Positions 42,002 through 50,510 of a DNA stretch of 50,986 nt are shown here, piece by piece; position 1 is the first letter of the stretch; every line of letters begins with the position of its first letter. Made by a program: the position numbers and the translations under genes. The notes under the pieces are model-generated. The model was not told where the DNA came from and did no database searches. It was given only the letters and a program-made list of their open reading frames with translations. Source of the DNA: AB-629-J13 sp964496365 (GTDB taxonomy: Bacteria; Fidelibacterota; Marinisomatia; Marinisomatales; AB-629-J13). The DNA is taken from contig CAZBZK010000006.1 of assembly GCA_964496365.1 (NCBI GenBank), positions 1 to 50,986 on the forward strand. The letters are read 5' to 3'.

Positions 42002-43195
42002 ATGAAAATTGCATTTTTAACTGCGGGCGGATTGGCTCCATGTCTATCTGCATCTATTGCTGCCCTTGTTAATGAGTATGAAAAACTAAATTTGAACTGT
42101 CAGTATTTAGGATATTTAAATGGATATCAGGGTCTTTTAAAGGGAAAATCCTATCAATTTCCTGATCATAGTTTGAATCGAATCGATAAATTATTTCATT
42201 TTGGAGGGAGTATCATTGGTAATAGCCGAATCAAATTAACAAATCAAAAAGATTGTGTGGAAAAAGGATTAATTTCAAAAATTGATAATCCCATTGAAAT
42301 CGCAGCAAATCAATTAATGACTGATGAGATCGATATCCTGCATACTATTGGAGGTGATGACACAAATACGATGGCTGCAGAATTATCAAAATTTATCGAA
42401 AAACAAGCACAAAGTCTCACGGTGATAGGGTTACCAAAAACCGTAGATAATGATATTATTCCAATTAAAAAATCATTAGGTGCTGATACTGCAGCTCAAC
42501 AAACTGCCAATTATTTTGAAAACATAGTAAATGAAAACACAGCCAGTACCCGTCATTTAATAATTCATGAGGTGATGGGACGTCATTGTGGTTGGCTTAC
42601 AGCAGAATCGGCAATTAAGTATAGAAAAAAATTATTAGATCACCTTTTCAGTGACGATCTGTTATTAAAAAAATCTCATTGGGATATTGATGCGGTATTC
42701 ATCCCCGAGATAACAATTAATATTAATGAAGAAGGAAAAAGATTACTAAACACCATGGATAAAAAAGGGTGTGTGAATATTTTTTTAAGTGAAGGAGCCT
42801 GTATAAATGAAATTATACTGGATATGGAAAAACAAAATAAAAAAATAAAGAGAGATGCATTTGGTCATGTTAGATTGGATAATATTAATCCCGGTCAGTG
42901 GTTTGCAAAGCAATTTTCTAAACTTATTGATGCAGAAAAAATATTGGTTCAAAAAAGTGGATATTTCGCACGGTCATCTGCACCGAATGAATACGATATT
43001 CGTTTAATAAAAGATTCAGCAATTTTCGCTGTACATTGTGCGATGGAATCGAAATCAGGTGTTGTTGGACTGGATGAAGAAAATGAAGATAAGATGTCCT
43101 TAATTAATTTCAATAGGATCAAAGGTGGTAAAGCATTTAATCCACGGAATGAAAAGTTTATTCACTTATTAAATGAAATCGGTCAACCTCAATAA
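42002..43195 (+). CDS. Pyrophosphate-dependent 6-phosphofructokinase
   Basis: The 397-residue enzyme belongs to the phosphofructokinase family. Its signature residues point to pyrophosphate as donor. The loop G-G-D-D-T is at 117-121 (ATP enzymes have G-G-D-G-S), and P-K-T-V-D-N-D at 145-151 has Lys146 where ATP enzymes have Gly. Substrate residues M-G-R-H-C-G-W-L follow. PPi enzymes are reversible and work near equilibrium between fructose-6-phosphate and fructose-1,6-bisphosphate. The gene is first in an operon with glpX (6-bp gap) and a class I aldolase. The 144-bp gap upstream is divergent from the synthetase gene and shows no clear control site. Confidence 0.93.
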   Translation: MKIAFLTAGGLAPCLSASIAALVNEYEKLNLNCQYLGYLNGYQGLLKGKSYQFPDHSLNRIDKLFHFGGSIIGNSRIKLTNQKDCVEKGLISKIDNPIEIAANQLMTDEIDILHTIGGDDTNTMAAELSKFIEKQAQSLTVIGLPKTVDNDIIPIKKSLGADTAAQQTANYFENIVNENTASTRHLIIHEVMGRHCGWLTAESAIKYRKKLLDHLFSDDLLLKKSHWDIDAVFIPEITININEEGKRLLNTMDKKGCVNIFLSEGACINEIILDMEKQNKKIKRDAFGHVRLDNINPGQWFAKQFSKLIDAEKILVQKSGYFARSSAPNEYDIRLIKDSAIFAVHCAMESKSGVVGLDEENEDKMSLINFNRIKGGKAFNPRNEKFIHLLNEIGQPQ

Positions 43196-43201
43196 TTTGT
43201 T

Positions 43202-44152
43202 ATGGTCAGCTTAAAAGATTTATCCTCTCATTTTTTACATGCAACCGAGCAAGCTGCAATTGCTTGCGGAAAATTGAGAGGATGTGGAGATAAAAATAAA
43301 TCTGATGATGCCGCTGTGAATGCTATGAGGAGTGCTTTTGATTTGATTCCCGTCCACGCAAGGGTCGCAATTGGGGAAGGAGAGATGGATAAAGCCCCCA
43401 TGCTTTTTATTGGAGAAGAATTAGGAAAAGGGCTTACAGACCCAAAACTTCCCAAAGTAGATATTGCTGTGGATCCACTAGAATGTACTGCTCATTGTGC
43501 GTTGAATTTACCCAATGCAATATGTGTTTTAGCTGTAGCACCCAGAAATCATTTATTGCACGCCCCCGAGTCATATATGGATAAAATGGTAGGAGGTCCA
43601 AAATTGAAGGGTCATATTTCGTTGACCAATTCGGTGGAGGATAATATTGCTTCCATATCGAATATTTTAGGTAAATCGTATGGCGATATCAAAGTAATTA
43701 TTTTAGATAGACCGAGAAATTCCGAAAAAATTCAAATTCTGAAAGAGTTAGGTGTAAAATTAGATTTAATTAAAAATGGGGATATTGTTGGTGCATTGAG
43801 AACCGTAGATGGTGATGCTGATTTACTTCTAGGAATTGGTTCTGCACCTGAAGGAGTTATTACAGCAACTGCAGTTAGAGGATTAGGGGGAGTAATGGAA
43901 GGGAAATTTTATTTTCATGAGCCAAAATATAGGGAAAGGGCTGAGAAAATTTTAAAAAAAGATACGGACATAATTTGGACATCGGAAAATATGTGTTCAT
44001 CAAACAACTCTATTTTTATTACAACTGGGGTATGTGATGGATGGATTCCCGGAGTGCAATTTTCTGATCATTATATTAAAACCTGGAGTAAGATTATTTA
44101 TGTAGAAACTGGGGAAACAAAAAAAATTGAAACTATTCATAATATCAACTAA
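43202..44152 (+). CDS. glpX: Fructose-1,6-bisphosphatase class II (GlpX)
   Basis: GlpX hydrolyses fructose-1,6-bisphosphate to fructose-6-phosphate in gluconeogenesis. The 316 residues show the class II marks: the N-terminal A-A-I-A-C-G-K-L-R-G-C-G-D-K segment, G-E-G-E-M-D-K-A-P-M-L, and the metal site A-V-D-P-L-E-C-T at 89-96. The usual motif is D-P-x-E-G-T, so Cys95 replaces the normal Gly. The G-x-P-E-G-V-I-T-A-T-A segment near the end is typical. It lies between the PPi-phosphofructokinase and the aldolase. Confidence 0.93.
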   Translation: MVSLKDLSSHFLHATEQAAIACGKLRGCGDKNKSDDAAVNAMRSAFDLIPVHARVAIGEGEMDKAPMLFIGEELGKGLTDPKLPKVDIAVDPLECTAHCALNLPNAICVLAVAPRNHLLHAPESYMDKMVGGPKLKGHISLTNSVEDNIASISNILGKSYGDIKVIILDRPRNSEKIQILKELGVKLDLIKNGDIVGALRTVDGDADLLLGIGSAPEGVITATAVRGLGGVMEGKFYFHEPKYRERAEKILKKDTDIIWTSENMCSSNNSIFITTGVCDGWIPGVQFSDHYIKTWSKIIYVETGETKKIETIHNIN

Positions 44153-44163
44153 AAAGGAAAAAA

Positions 44164-45192
44164 ATGAACTCATTAAATTTAATTAAGACAGCTCAAAAAA
44201 TAATTGCAGATAACAAAGGTATTTTAGCTGCCGATGAAAGTACACCAACCATTAAAAAAAGGTTTGACTCCATTGGCACTGAGAGTACAGAAGAGACCAG
44301 AAATAAATACAGAGATATGTTGCTTACAATTTCCGAAATGGAAAACTACATCAGTGGAGTCATATTTTATGATGAAACCCTTCGACAATCTACTGTTGCT
44401 GACAAAATCCCTTTCCCACAATACCTCTTAGATAAGGGAGTATTACCGGGAATCAAAGTAGATTTCGGGGCAAAACCATTGGCAGGATTTGAAGGTGAAA
44501 CCGTAACAGAAGGATTGGATGGATTGAGAGATAGACTAAAAGAATACCGAGAATTGGGAGCAAAATTTGCAAAATGGAGAGCAGTCATTTCCATCGGAAA
44601 TGACCGTCCCTCCTCAACATGTATTTACGTGAATGCCCATGCGTTAGCTCGTTACGCAGCATTATGCCAAGAATCGGACATCGTTCCCATTGTTGAACCA
44701 GAAGTCCTCATGGACGGAACCCACGATATTGACTCGTGTTTTGACATAACCGAAGAAACTCTTAAAATCGTATTTCAAGAATTATTTGATCAAGGAGTAT
44801 TACTTGAAGGAATTATTCTAAAACCCAATATGGTGATATCGGGACAAGATTGTTTAGAACAGGCATCAGTAGAAGAGGTTGCTGAATCAACAGTCGAATG
44901 TTTTTTAAGGTCGGTACCTGGAGCAGTTCCTGGAATTTGCTTTTTATCCGGTGGTCAGTCAGATGTTTTGGCAACCCAGCATTTAAATGAAATGAATCAG
45001 TTAAATGGAAATTTACTTCCATGGAAACTGAGTTTTTCCTACGGAAGAGCGTTACAGGCTCCAGCATTAAAAGCCTGGAAAGGAAAAGACGAAAATTTAA
45101 AATTAGGTCAAATGGCTTTTCTAAAAAGAGCAAAATTAAATAGTGCTGCGGCTTCGGGAAATTATTCAGAGGATATGGAGTCTAATTCCTGA
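44164..45192 (+). CDS. Fructose-bisphosphate aldolase class I
   Basis: This Schiff-base aldolase splits fructose-1,6-bisphosphate to triose phosphates. The 342 residues include I-L-A-A-D-E-S-T-P-T-I-K-K-R, the A-K-W-R-A-V substrate segment, the P-I-V-E-P-E-V-L-M-D-G motif, and the Schiff-base lysine in G-I-I-L-K-P-N-M-V. This is the animal/plant-type class I enzyme rather than the zinc class II enzyme common in bacteria. An AAAGGAAAAA site precedes the ATG. Its 3' end overlaps the convergent symporter gene by 31 bp. With the two upstream genes it covers the fructose-6-phosphate to triose-phosphate segment. Confidence 0.95.
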   Translation: MNSLNLIKTAQKIIADNKGILAADESTPTIKKRFDSIGTESTEETRNKYRDMLLTISEMENYISGVIFYDETLRQSTVADKIPFPQYLLDKGVLPGIKVDFGAKPLAGFEGETVTEGLDGLRDRLKEYRELGAKFAKWRAVISIGNDRPSSTCIYVNAHALARYAALCQESDIVPIVEPEVLMDGTHDIDSCFDITEETLKIVFQELFDQGVLLEGIILKPNMVISGQDCLEQASVEEVAESTVECFLRSVPGAVPGICFLSGGQSDVLATQHLNEMNQLNGNLLPWKLSFSYGRALQAPALKAWKGKDENLKLGQMAFLKRAKLNSAAASGNYSEDMESNS

Positions 45193-46556
45193 TTTAACTT
45201 TCGAGTATTAAATAAAATTAAAACTCCAGAAACCAATAAGCCTGGATAAAAAGGTTCAATCTGGAGAAACCAAGAATGATTCATTCGTCCCAAAATATAC
45301 CAACTGAATGAAATAAAAGCCGGAATGGTTAGAATCAATTCCGTGTGTTTCAAAGATCGTTTCGGAAAAAAAATAGAATATAAAAATGGGAAAAGCAACC
45401 CAGGAATTAAAATAGAGCCTGTTACATACCAAAGTTTTACAACAGATGGAATGCTTGTGACCAAAAGCAATGAAACAAATGTGGACACAATTAAACCTTT
45501 TTTTATGTGAGGTAGAGGATCACTTTCCCTTTTCAGTTTACTTTCCATTCTCCACATTATATCTCGACCAAAAGTAGAAGCACTAATCAATCCAAATGAA
45601 TCCAATGTGGACATGATGATGGCAAAAATACCCACAAAAAATAGTCCCGCCAAACCGGGAGGAAGTAAGGTTAAAGCAAGTTCCTGATATACGAAAAGGG
45701 AATTTGGATTGTTTAATAACTCCGTGGCATAAAGGGCGGTCGTTACACTCAGTACATCGAAAATAAACCAAAATCCAATCGAAATTATAATACCTTTTCT
45801 GGCATTTGAATTGGATGAGGAAGCGATTGTCCTTTGATGAAATCCGGGATCGATGAACGTCCAAAGTGCAATAAAAAACCAAACCAAAATATATTGAACT
45901 GAATTTCCACCAGTAGGATCTACCATTGATTTGGGTAAATGTTGAATTAATTTCAAGGGAGATCCGAATTCCAACCAAGCGGCAATGATTAATATAATAA
46001 ATCCACCAAACATAAAAATAAATTGAATTATATCTGTCCGTACAACCGAAGGTAATCCACCTTTCCAAACATAGCCCAAGCTCATAATGGATGCACAAAG
46101 GATACTCCAACCAAATGGAATATGGAAAAAAGAATTTAGTAACATACCCAAACTCAAAATATAGGGAGCAGGGGAAGATAAAATAAAAATAAATACAGCA
46201 CTGATTATTCCGGTTTTATGACCAAAACTTTTACGCAAATGGTCTGGAATGGTTACCAAATGGGAATCCCGTATCTTTGGAACAATATAAATTGCGAATA
46301 AAAAAGCAAATACGTAATAAGGACATCCAAATATCACCCAGGTTTGAATTCCAAATTGAACCGTATTTTCACCAATTCCCAAAATGCCACCGTACCAAGT
46401 GGTTACTAAAGAAGCGATGAATCCAGGAAGACTTAATGTTCGACCTGCAAGGAAAAAAGATTCAGTATTTTGGATGGTTGTGGTTGATTTGAAATATCCG
46501 AATCCTATGATGAGACCAGTTAGTACAAAAAATACTGCTATATCTAATCCATGCAT
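45162..46556 (-). CDS. Sodium:solute symporter family protein, possibly linked to thiamine
   Basis: The 464-residue polytopic protein of the SSS family has about 12-13 helices. Marks include F-F-L-A-G-R-T-L-S-L-P-G-F-I-A-S-L-V-T-T-W-Y-G-G-I-L-G at the N-terminus and F-A-I-I-M-S-T-L-D-S-F-G-L in the sodium-site helix. The ATG is 3 bp after the stop of the thiamine pyrophosphokinase gene, so both are probably one operon. Some SSS members have been predicted as thiamine transporters, which fits the neighbour. That substrate is inferred from context alone. Confidence 0.9.
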   Translation of the reverse strand: MHGLDIAVFFVLTGLIIGFGYFKSTTTIQNTESFFLAGRTLSLPGFIASLVTTWYGGILGIGENTVQFGIQTWVIFGCPYYVFAFLFAIYIVPKIRDSHLVTIPDHLRKSFGHKTGIISAVFIFILSSPAPYILSLGMLLNSFFHIPFGWSILCASIMSLGYVWKGGLPSVVRTDIIQFIFMFGGFIILIIAAWLEFGSPLKLIQHLPKSMVDPTGGNSVQYILVWFFIALWTFIDPGFHQRTIASSSNSNARKGIIISIGFWFIFDVLSVTTALYATELLNNPNSLFVYQELALTLLPPGLAGLFFVGIFAIIMSTLDSFGLISASTFGRDIMWRMESKLKRESDPLPHIKKGLIVSTFVSLLLVTSIPSVVKLWYVTGSILIPGLLFPFLYSIFFPKRSLKHTELILTIPAFISFSWYILGRMNHSWFLQIEPFYPGLLVSGVLILFNTRKLNQELDSISSE

Positions 46557-46559
46557 AAT

Positions 46560-47204
46560 TTACAATAGATCATGGCTTCGAAAAACCAAAACTGGTTTAT
46601 TGGATTCGATAGAAAATTTGGAATTAAGTGATTCATTGGAAATTGCCTTCGAAGAAGGAAGTAAACACCTATCTTTCATTGGATATTTCAAGTGTTGAGT
46701 TGTAATAATTGTATTGGGATTAACAACGAATAGTGATACAGTTTGGCCCCTATATGAATCAAATATTTTATTTCCCGTATGACAAGTGATGGTAAAATGA
46801 TTTGTGACCATAGTGAGATTTAATTTAGAATAATATTCAGCAAAAATAAATAGATTTGCAATGGAATGATCCTCCCTTAATCCCGTGGCTCCTAAGATGG
46901 ACATTTTCTCGATTCCATATTCTATGGACCAATCCAATGCTTTTTCCAAATCAGTGTTGTTTTGATTGGAGTCCCGAATTAAAAGACCATCAAAAGAATT
47001 TTCATCGATGTTAAGTGAATCTAAGTCCCCGATGATAACCTGTGGTACCATTCCATTTTGCCGTAATGACTTTGCACTTCCGTCTGTACAAATTATCGTA
47101 TTTGAAGAATGGAGAATTTTCAACGGATTAGGATGATTGGGATATTTTCCGTTTGCCAACAAGACGAAAGGGGGATTAAACTGAAAATTATTGATTTTTA
47201 GCAT
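46560..47204 (-). CDS. Thiamine pyrophosphokinase
   Basis: This kinase makes thiamine diphosphate from thiamine and ATP. The ATG at 47204 gives 214 residues opening M-L-K-I-N-N-F. Longer in-frame starts up to 47342 would add 46 AT-rich residues and run through the tetR promoter, so they are rejected. Family motifs are I-I-C-T-D-G-S-A-K-S-L, V-I-I-G-D-L-D-S-L, N-Q-N-N-T-D-L-E-K-A-L and L-G-A-T-G-L-R-E-D-H. Biosynthetic thiamine genes are absent here, so salvage from outside, perhaps by the adjoining symporter, is suggested. No TPP riboswitch was recognised in the leader. Confidence 0.9.
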   Translation of the reverse strand: MLKINNFQFNPPFVLLANGKYPNHPNPLKILHSSNTIICTDGSAKSLRQNGMVPQVIIGDLDSLNIDENSFDGLLIRDSNQNNTDLEKALDWSIEYGIEKMSILGATGLREDHSIANLFIFAEYYSKLNLTMVTNHFTITCHTGNKIFDSYRGQTVSLFVVNPNTIITTQHLKYPMKDRCLLPSSKAISNESLNSKFSIESNKPVLVFRSHDLL

Positions 47205-47270
47205 TGTTAAAATTAGGTGGAAAAAATCCAATAAATGATTAAAAATGAATTGATTTATCAGAAAATAATA

Positions 47271-47316
47271 TTGTAATTTGGAAACGATATAAACGATATT
47301 CGTTTCCAAATTACAA
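47271..47316. promoter_or_regulatory. 46-bp operator-like palindrome at the tetR start
   Basis: Two perfect 17-bp arms (TTGTAATTTGGAAACGA at 47271-47287 and its reverse complement at 47300-47316) enclose a 12-bp spacer. Across the first arm's end and the spacer lies a 9-bp direct repeat, AAACGATAT twice (47282-47299). The last base of the right arm is the A of the tetR ATG. It is placed to control tetR and its downstream genes, and possibly the divergent thiamine genes starting 67 bp away. Confidence 0.85.
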
Positions 47317-47933
47317 TGAGTTTTAGTAGAATAGAAAATCAAATTTTAGAAGAAGGATTTGAATCGGTTTCAAAAACAGGTGTTCGTGTGTTTACAGTAG
47401 ATGCACTTTCCCGGCAGTTATCCATGAGCAAGAAAACCATTTATAAATATTTTCCAACAAAGGAGAAATTAATCCAATCTATTATCCATTTTGTGTTTAA
47501 CCAACTCAATTCGATTTTTAATAAAGTCATAACAAATGAACCAAATCCTGCAGTTCAGTACATAAAAATAATGGAAACAATCTCAAAGTTTTCTGGTAGG
47601 ACTTCTGTCCATCGTTTAGTCGAATTGAAATCGACCTATCCAATGATCTGGAAAGAATTGGAACACTTTCGTTTGAGTCAGGCTGATAAATTTTTTACCA
47701 TTTTAAAAAATGCTCAAAATCAAGGATTGGCTCGTCAAGATATCAACATGAAAAGTGCTTCCATCGTTTATATCAATATTATTAATTCGACATTTCAACC
47801 TGAATTTTTTTTAAAGAATGATCTTCCCATTCGAGAAACCATTCGTGGGTTTGTACAGGTGGTCGCACGTGGGATTTTTACAACAAAAGGTTTAAGAGCT
47901 ATCAAAAACTATCATGAACAGGATACAATCTAA
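47316..47933 (+). CDS. TetR-family transcriptional regulator
   Basis: The 205-residue protein has the TetR N-terminal helix-turn-helix, with V-F-T-V-D-A-L-S-R-Q-L-S-M-S-K-K-T-I-Y-K-Y-F at about residues 25-46. The P-T-K-E-K-L-I segment that follows is typical. The C-terminal ligand domain is all-helical and of unknown specificity. No ribosome binding site precedes the ATG; the start lies at the edge of the palindrome. The RND transporter start overlaps its end by 20 bp, so it probably represses its own operon and is released by a transported compound or lipid. Confidence 0.93.
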   Translation: MSFSRIENQILEEGFESVSKTGVRVFTVDALSRQLSMSKKTIYKYFPTKEKLIQSIIHFVFNQLNSIFNKVITNEPNPAVQYIKIMETISKFSGRTSVHRLVELKSTYPMIWKELEHFRLSQADKFFTILKNAQNQGLARQDINMKSASIVYINIINSTFQPEFFLKNDLPIRETIRGFVQVVARGIFTTKGLRAIKNYHEQDTI

Positions 47934-50466
47934 ATATTCCGACCATCCCATTCGCCGGTGGTTTATCATTCAAAGTTTGGACCATCCCTGGCGGACGATA
48001 ATAATTTCTGTTTTTCTTACTATGATGATGGGAATTGGACTTCAATTTTTTACCGTTGATGATGATATTATGAAAATTTTACCAAAAAATTTGGAATCAA
48101 GAGTTTCTTGGGATGCAGTTCAGGAGGAATTTGGTAGTACAGAAGTAATTTTCATCGCATTTGGAGAAAAAAATAAACCAATATTTCAAAGGGGTGCTTT
48201 CAAAGCTGTTTGGGATTTGACAAGGGAATTGGAATCTTCAGAAACGATAGAAAAAGTTTCTTGTATTGCCAACACCACACGAATCAATAATGTTGACGGT
48301 TTTATGGAAGTCGATGATCTTCAACAAAACAAAATTTTATCCGAAGAAGAGATAAACGATATAAAAAATTATTTAGATAGAAATCCTTCAATTAAAAAGA
48401 GGTATGTCAGTAAAAATGAGGAATATTTCTTGGTGATGGTACAGCCATTTGATAGTCAAAATCTAAATATATTCCGTGATTCCGTTGTATCCGTAGCAGG
48501 ACCAATATTAAATGAATTTGAAGTTCATTATGGAGGTCAAGCATATATTACGGGAACCATGCCTGCCATGATTAGAGACGATGTTCAGGGCTTGATGAAA
48601 GTGGGCATGTTGATAATGGTACTTATTTTACTAGCAAACTTGCGCAGTGTTCCTGCCGTGGCTATGGTGTTAATGGTCATTGGGCTTTCTCTTGTTTCCA
48701 TGATGGGTTTCATGGGTTGGGTGTTAAACATGTCCGGTTCAAGCAGGTTTTTATTCACTTTGGCAAATACATCTATGCCCATCATTCTTTTAACGATTGC
48801 TAATTCTGATGGTGTTCATGTATTGACCAAGTTTTTTAAAGAATTGAGGCAAAAACAGGATGTTCGTTTAGCTATTGCTTCTTCCATGGATTCCTTGCTA
48901 GTTCCAATCTTTTTAACCAGCATCACAACCATCGCTGCATTCTTGACTATGATTTCATCCCCTTTGGAACCCATGATCGGTTACGGTATCACCATTGGTG
49001 CCGGGATCACATGGGCATGGTTTTTAAGTTCCCTCATGTTGCCTGCAGCTATAAGTTTAAAAAAATGGGATTTATCATCCCATGCGGTTACAAAGCAAAG
49101 TATGTTTGAAATCCTTATAGACAAATTAGGAAAAATAGTTTTATTACATCCTAAATATGTATTATCAACAGGAACGTTTTTTGTAGTCATTGGATTGTTG
49201 GGGTTAGGAAAATTATCAGTAGATGTGAATATGTCCAATTTTTTTAAACCCGGATCAGAAATCCGAAATAGTTTGGATTTTATGGATGATGAGATGACAG
49301 GAACTGTTGATATTCGGGTTCGTGTGGAAGGGGACATGAAAGACCCTGAAATACTAAGCGATATTGTGACACTTCAGGATTTTTTAGAAACGGATGAAAA
49401 AGTCTCCATCAGCTATTCTATTGCAAATGTAGTACAACAAATGCACCGCACGGTCATGGATGATAATCCAGAATTTGAAACTATTCCAGACTCCCGTGAT
49501 AAAGTTAATAATTTATTCACCATGTATTCCATGTCAGGTGATCCTGATGATTTTTCAACACTGGTCGATTATGATTATGAAGTTGGGCTTATAACGGCAT
49601 TAAGTAAAGAAATGTCCACGGATGAAATATTTGAATATGTCAAAAAATTGGACACATTTATAAATGATAATTTCATTTCGGAAATAAAAACAACCGTAAC
49701 CGGGATGATAGTTGTGTTTCGAGATTTAATCATCATGGTTGTAAAATCTTCCGTATTTAGTATAGTCTTTTCATTGATCGTGATTGGTGTAATCGCATCC
49801 ATCTTTTTCAAACGAATGTTATGGGGTGTGTTAGCCGTGATTCCCTTGACTTCAGCAGTCATCATCAATTTTGGATTTATGGGTTATTTCGGTATTGAAC
49901 TAAGTCATATAACTGCTATTCTTTCGTCCATCATTATTGGAGTTGGCGTGGATTTTGCTATTCATTATATTGCACAATTTCGTCGTCTTTCTCGAACAAT
50001 TCATACAAACAAATTAAGCAGAGAAGTAGTTGATGATGTAGGGTATGCCATTATTCTTGATGCAGGATCGAATATGGGATTTGGGGCATTATTGGTTTCG
50101 GCGTTCTTACCGATTCAATATATTGGCGGTCTCATGGTATTTGCCATGGTGTCCACATCATTGGGGACGTTAACTGTACTTTCTGCTTTGGCTGAATTGT
50201 TGAAAAATAGATTGGTAGAAAATATTTTAGAATTAAAACAAAAAATAATTTTAGAAAGTGACTATAAAATATTACCAGTATTTCTACTTTGTTTATTTTT
50301 TGGTTTATTGGGAATCCACCGTTTTTATGTTGGGAAAAAATGGACAGGAATTTTACATATTATTACCTTAGGTGGTTTAACAATATGGACGATGATTGAT
50401 TTTATTAAAATCATAATCGGATCTTTTGAGGATAAAAAAGGTAGGGTAATAAAAAATTGGTTATGA
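47914..50466 (+). CDS. RND-superfamily transporter fused to a C-terminal TM2 domain
   Basis: The 850-residue inner-membrane protein has two repeats of one helix, a large periplasmic loop and a five- or six-helix bundle, the MMPL/HAE-like RND layout. Conserved helix parts include A-N-S-D-G-V-H-V-L-T-K-F-F (first half) and G-V-G-V-D-F-A-I-H-Y-I (second half), which hold the proton-relay Asp residues. From about residue 787 to the end lies a TM2 domain, with two helices joined by G-I-H-R-F-Y-V-G-K-K-W-T-G-I-L and T-L-G-G-L-T-I-W. Fusion of TM2 to an RND transporter is unusual. A LolA-like lipoprotein carrier follows 44 bp downstream. Related RND-LolA pairs may move lipids or hydrophobic molecules. 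Confidence 0.88.
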   Translation: MNRIQSKYSDHPIRRWFIIQSLDHPWRTIIISVFLTMMMGIGLQFFTVDDDIMKILPKNLESRVSWDAVQEEFGSTEVIFIAFGEKNKPIFQRGAFKAVWDLTRELESSETIEKVSCIANTTRINNVDGFMEVDDLQQNKILSEEEINDIKNYLDRNPSIKKRYVSKNEEYFLVMVQPFDSQNLNIFRDSVVSVAGPILNEFEVHYGGQAYITGTMPAMIRDDVQGLMKVGMLIMVLILLANLRSVPAVAMVLMVIGLSLVSMMGFMGWVLNMSGSSRFLFTLANTSMPIILLTIANSDGVHVLTKFFKELRQKQDVRLAIASSMDSLLVPIFLTSITTIAAFLTMISSPLEPMIGYGITIGAGITWAWFLSSLMLPAAISLKKWDLSSHAVTKQSMFEILIDKLGKIVLLHPKYVLSTGTFFVVIGLLGLGKLSVDVNMSNFFKPGSEIRNSLDFMDDEMTGTVDIRVRVEGDMKDPEILSDIVTLQDFLETDEKVSISYSIANVVQQMHRTVMDDNPEFETIPDSRDKVNNLFTMYSMSGDPDDFSTLVDYDYEVGLITALSKEMSTDEIFEYVKKLDTFINDNFISEIKTTVTGMIVVFRDLIIMVVKSSVFSIVFSLIVIGVIASIFFKRMLWGVLAVIPLTSAVIINFGFMGYFGIELSHITAILSSIIIGVGVDFAIHYIAQFRRLSRTIHTNKLSREVVDDVGYAIILDAGSNMGFGALLVSAFLPIQYIGGLMVFAMVSTSLGTLTVLSALAELLKNRLVENILELKQKIILESDYKILPVFLLCLFFGLLGIHRFYVGKKWTGILHIITLGGLTIWTMIDFIKIIIGSFEDKKGRVIKNWL

Positions 50467-50510
50467 AGATAATCTTCAATAATATTTTAATAATTAACAA
50501 AGGTGAAAAA

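Noticed and set aside
45583..46110. 175-codon minus-strand frame inside the symporter gene
   Set aside because: It is out of frame with a clear SSS-family protein and its translation has no family features.
47205..47342. Longer thiamine pyrophosphokinase start at 47342
   Set aside because: The extra residues are not part of the family fold and would overlap the tetR start and its palindrome; 47204 gives a normal N-terminus.
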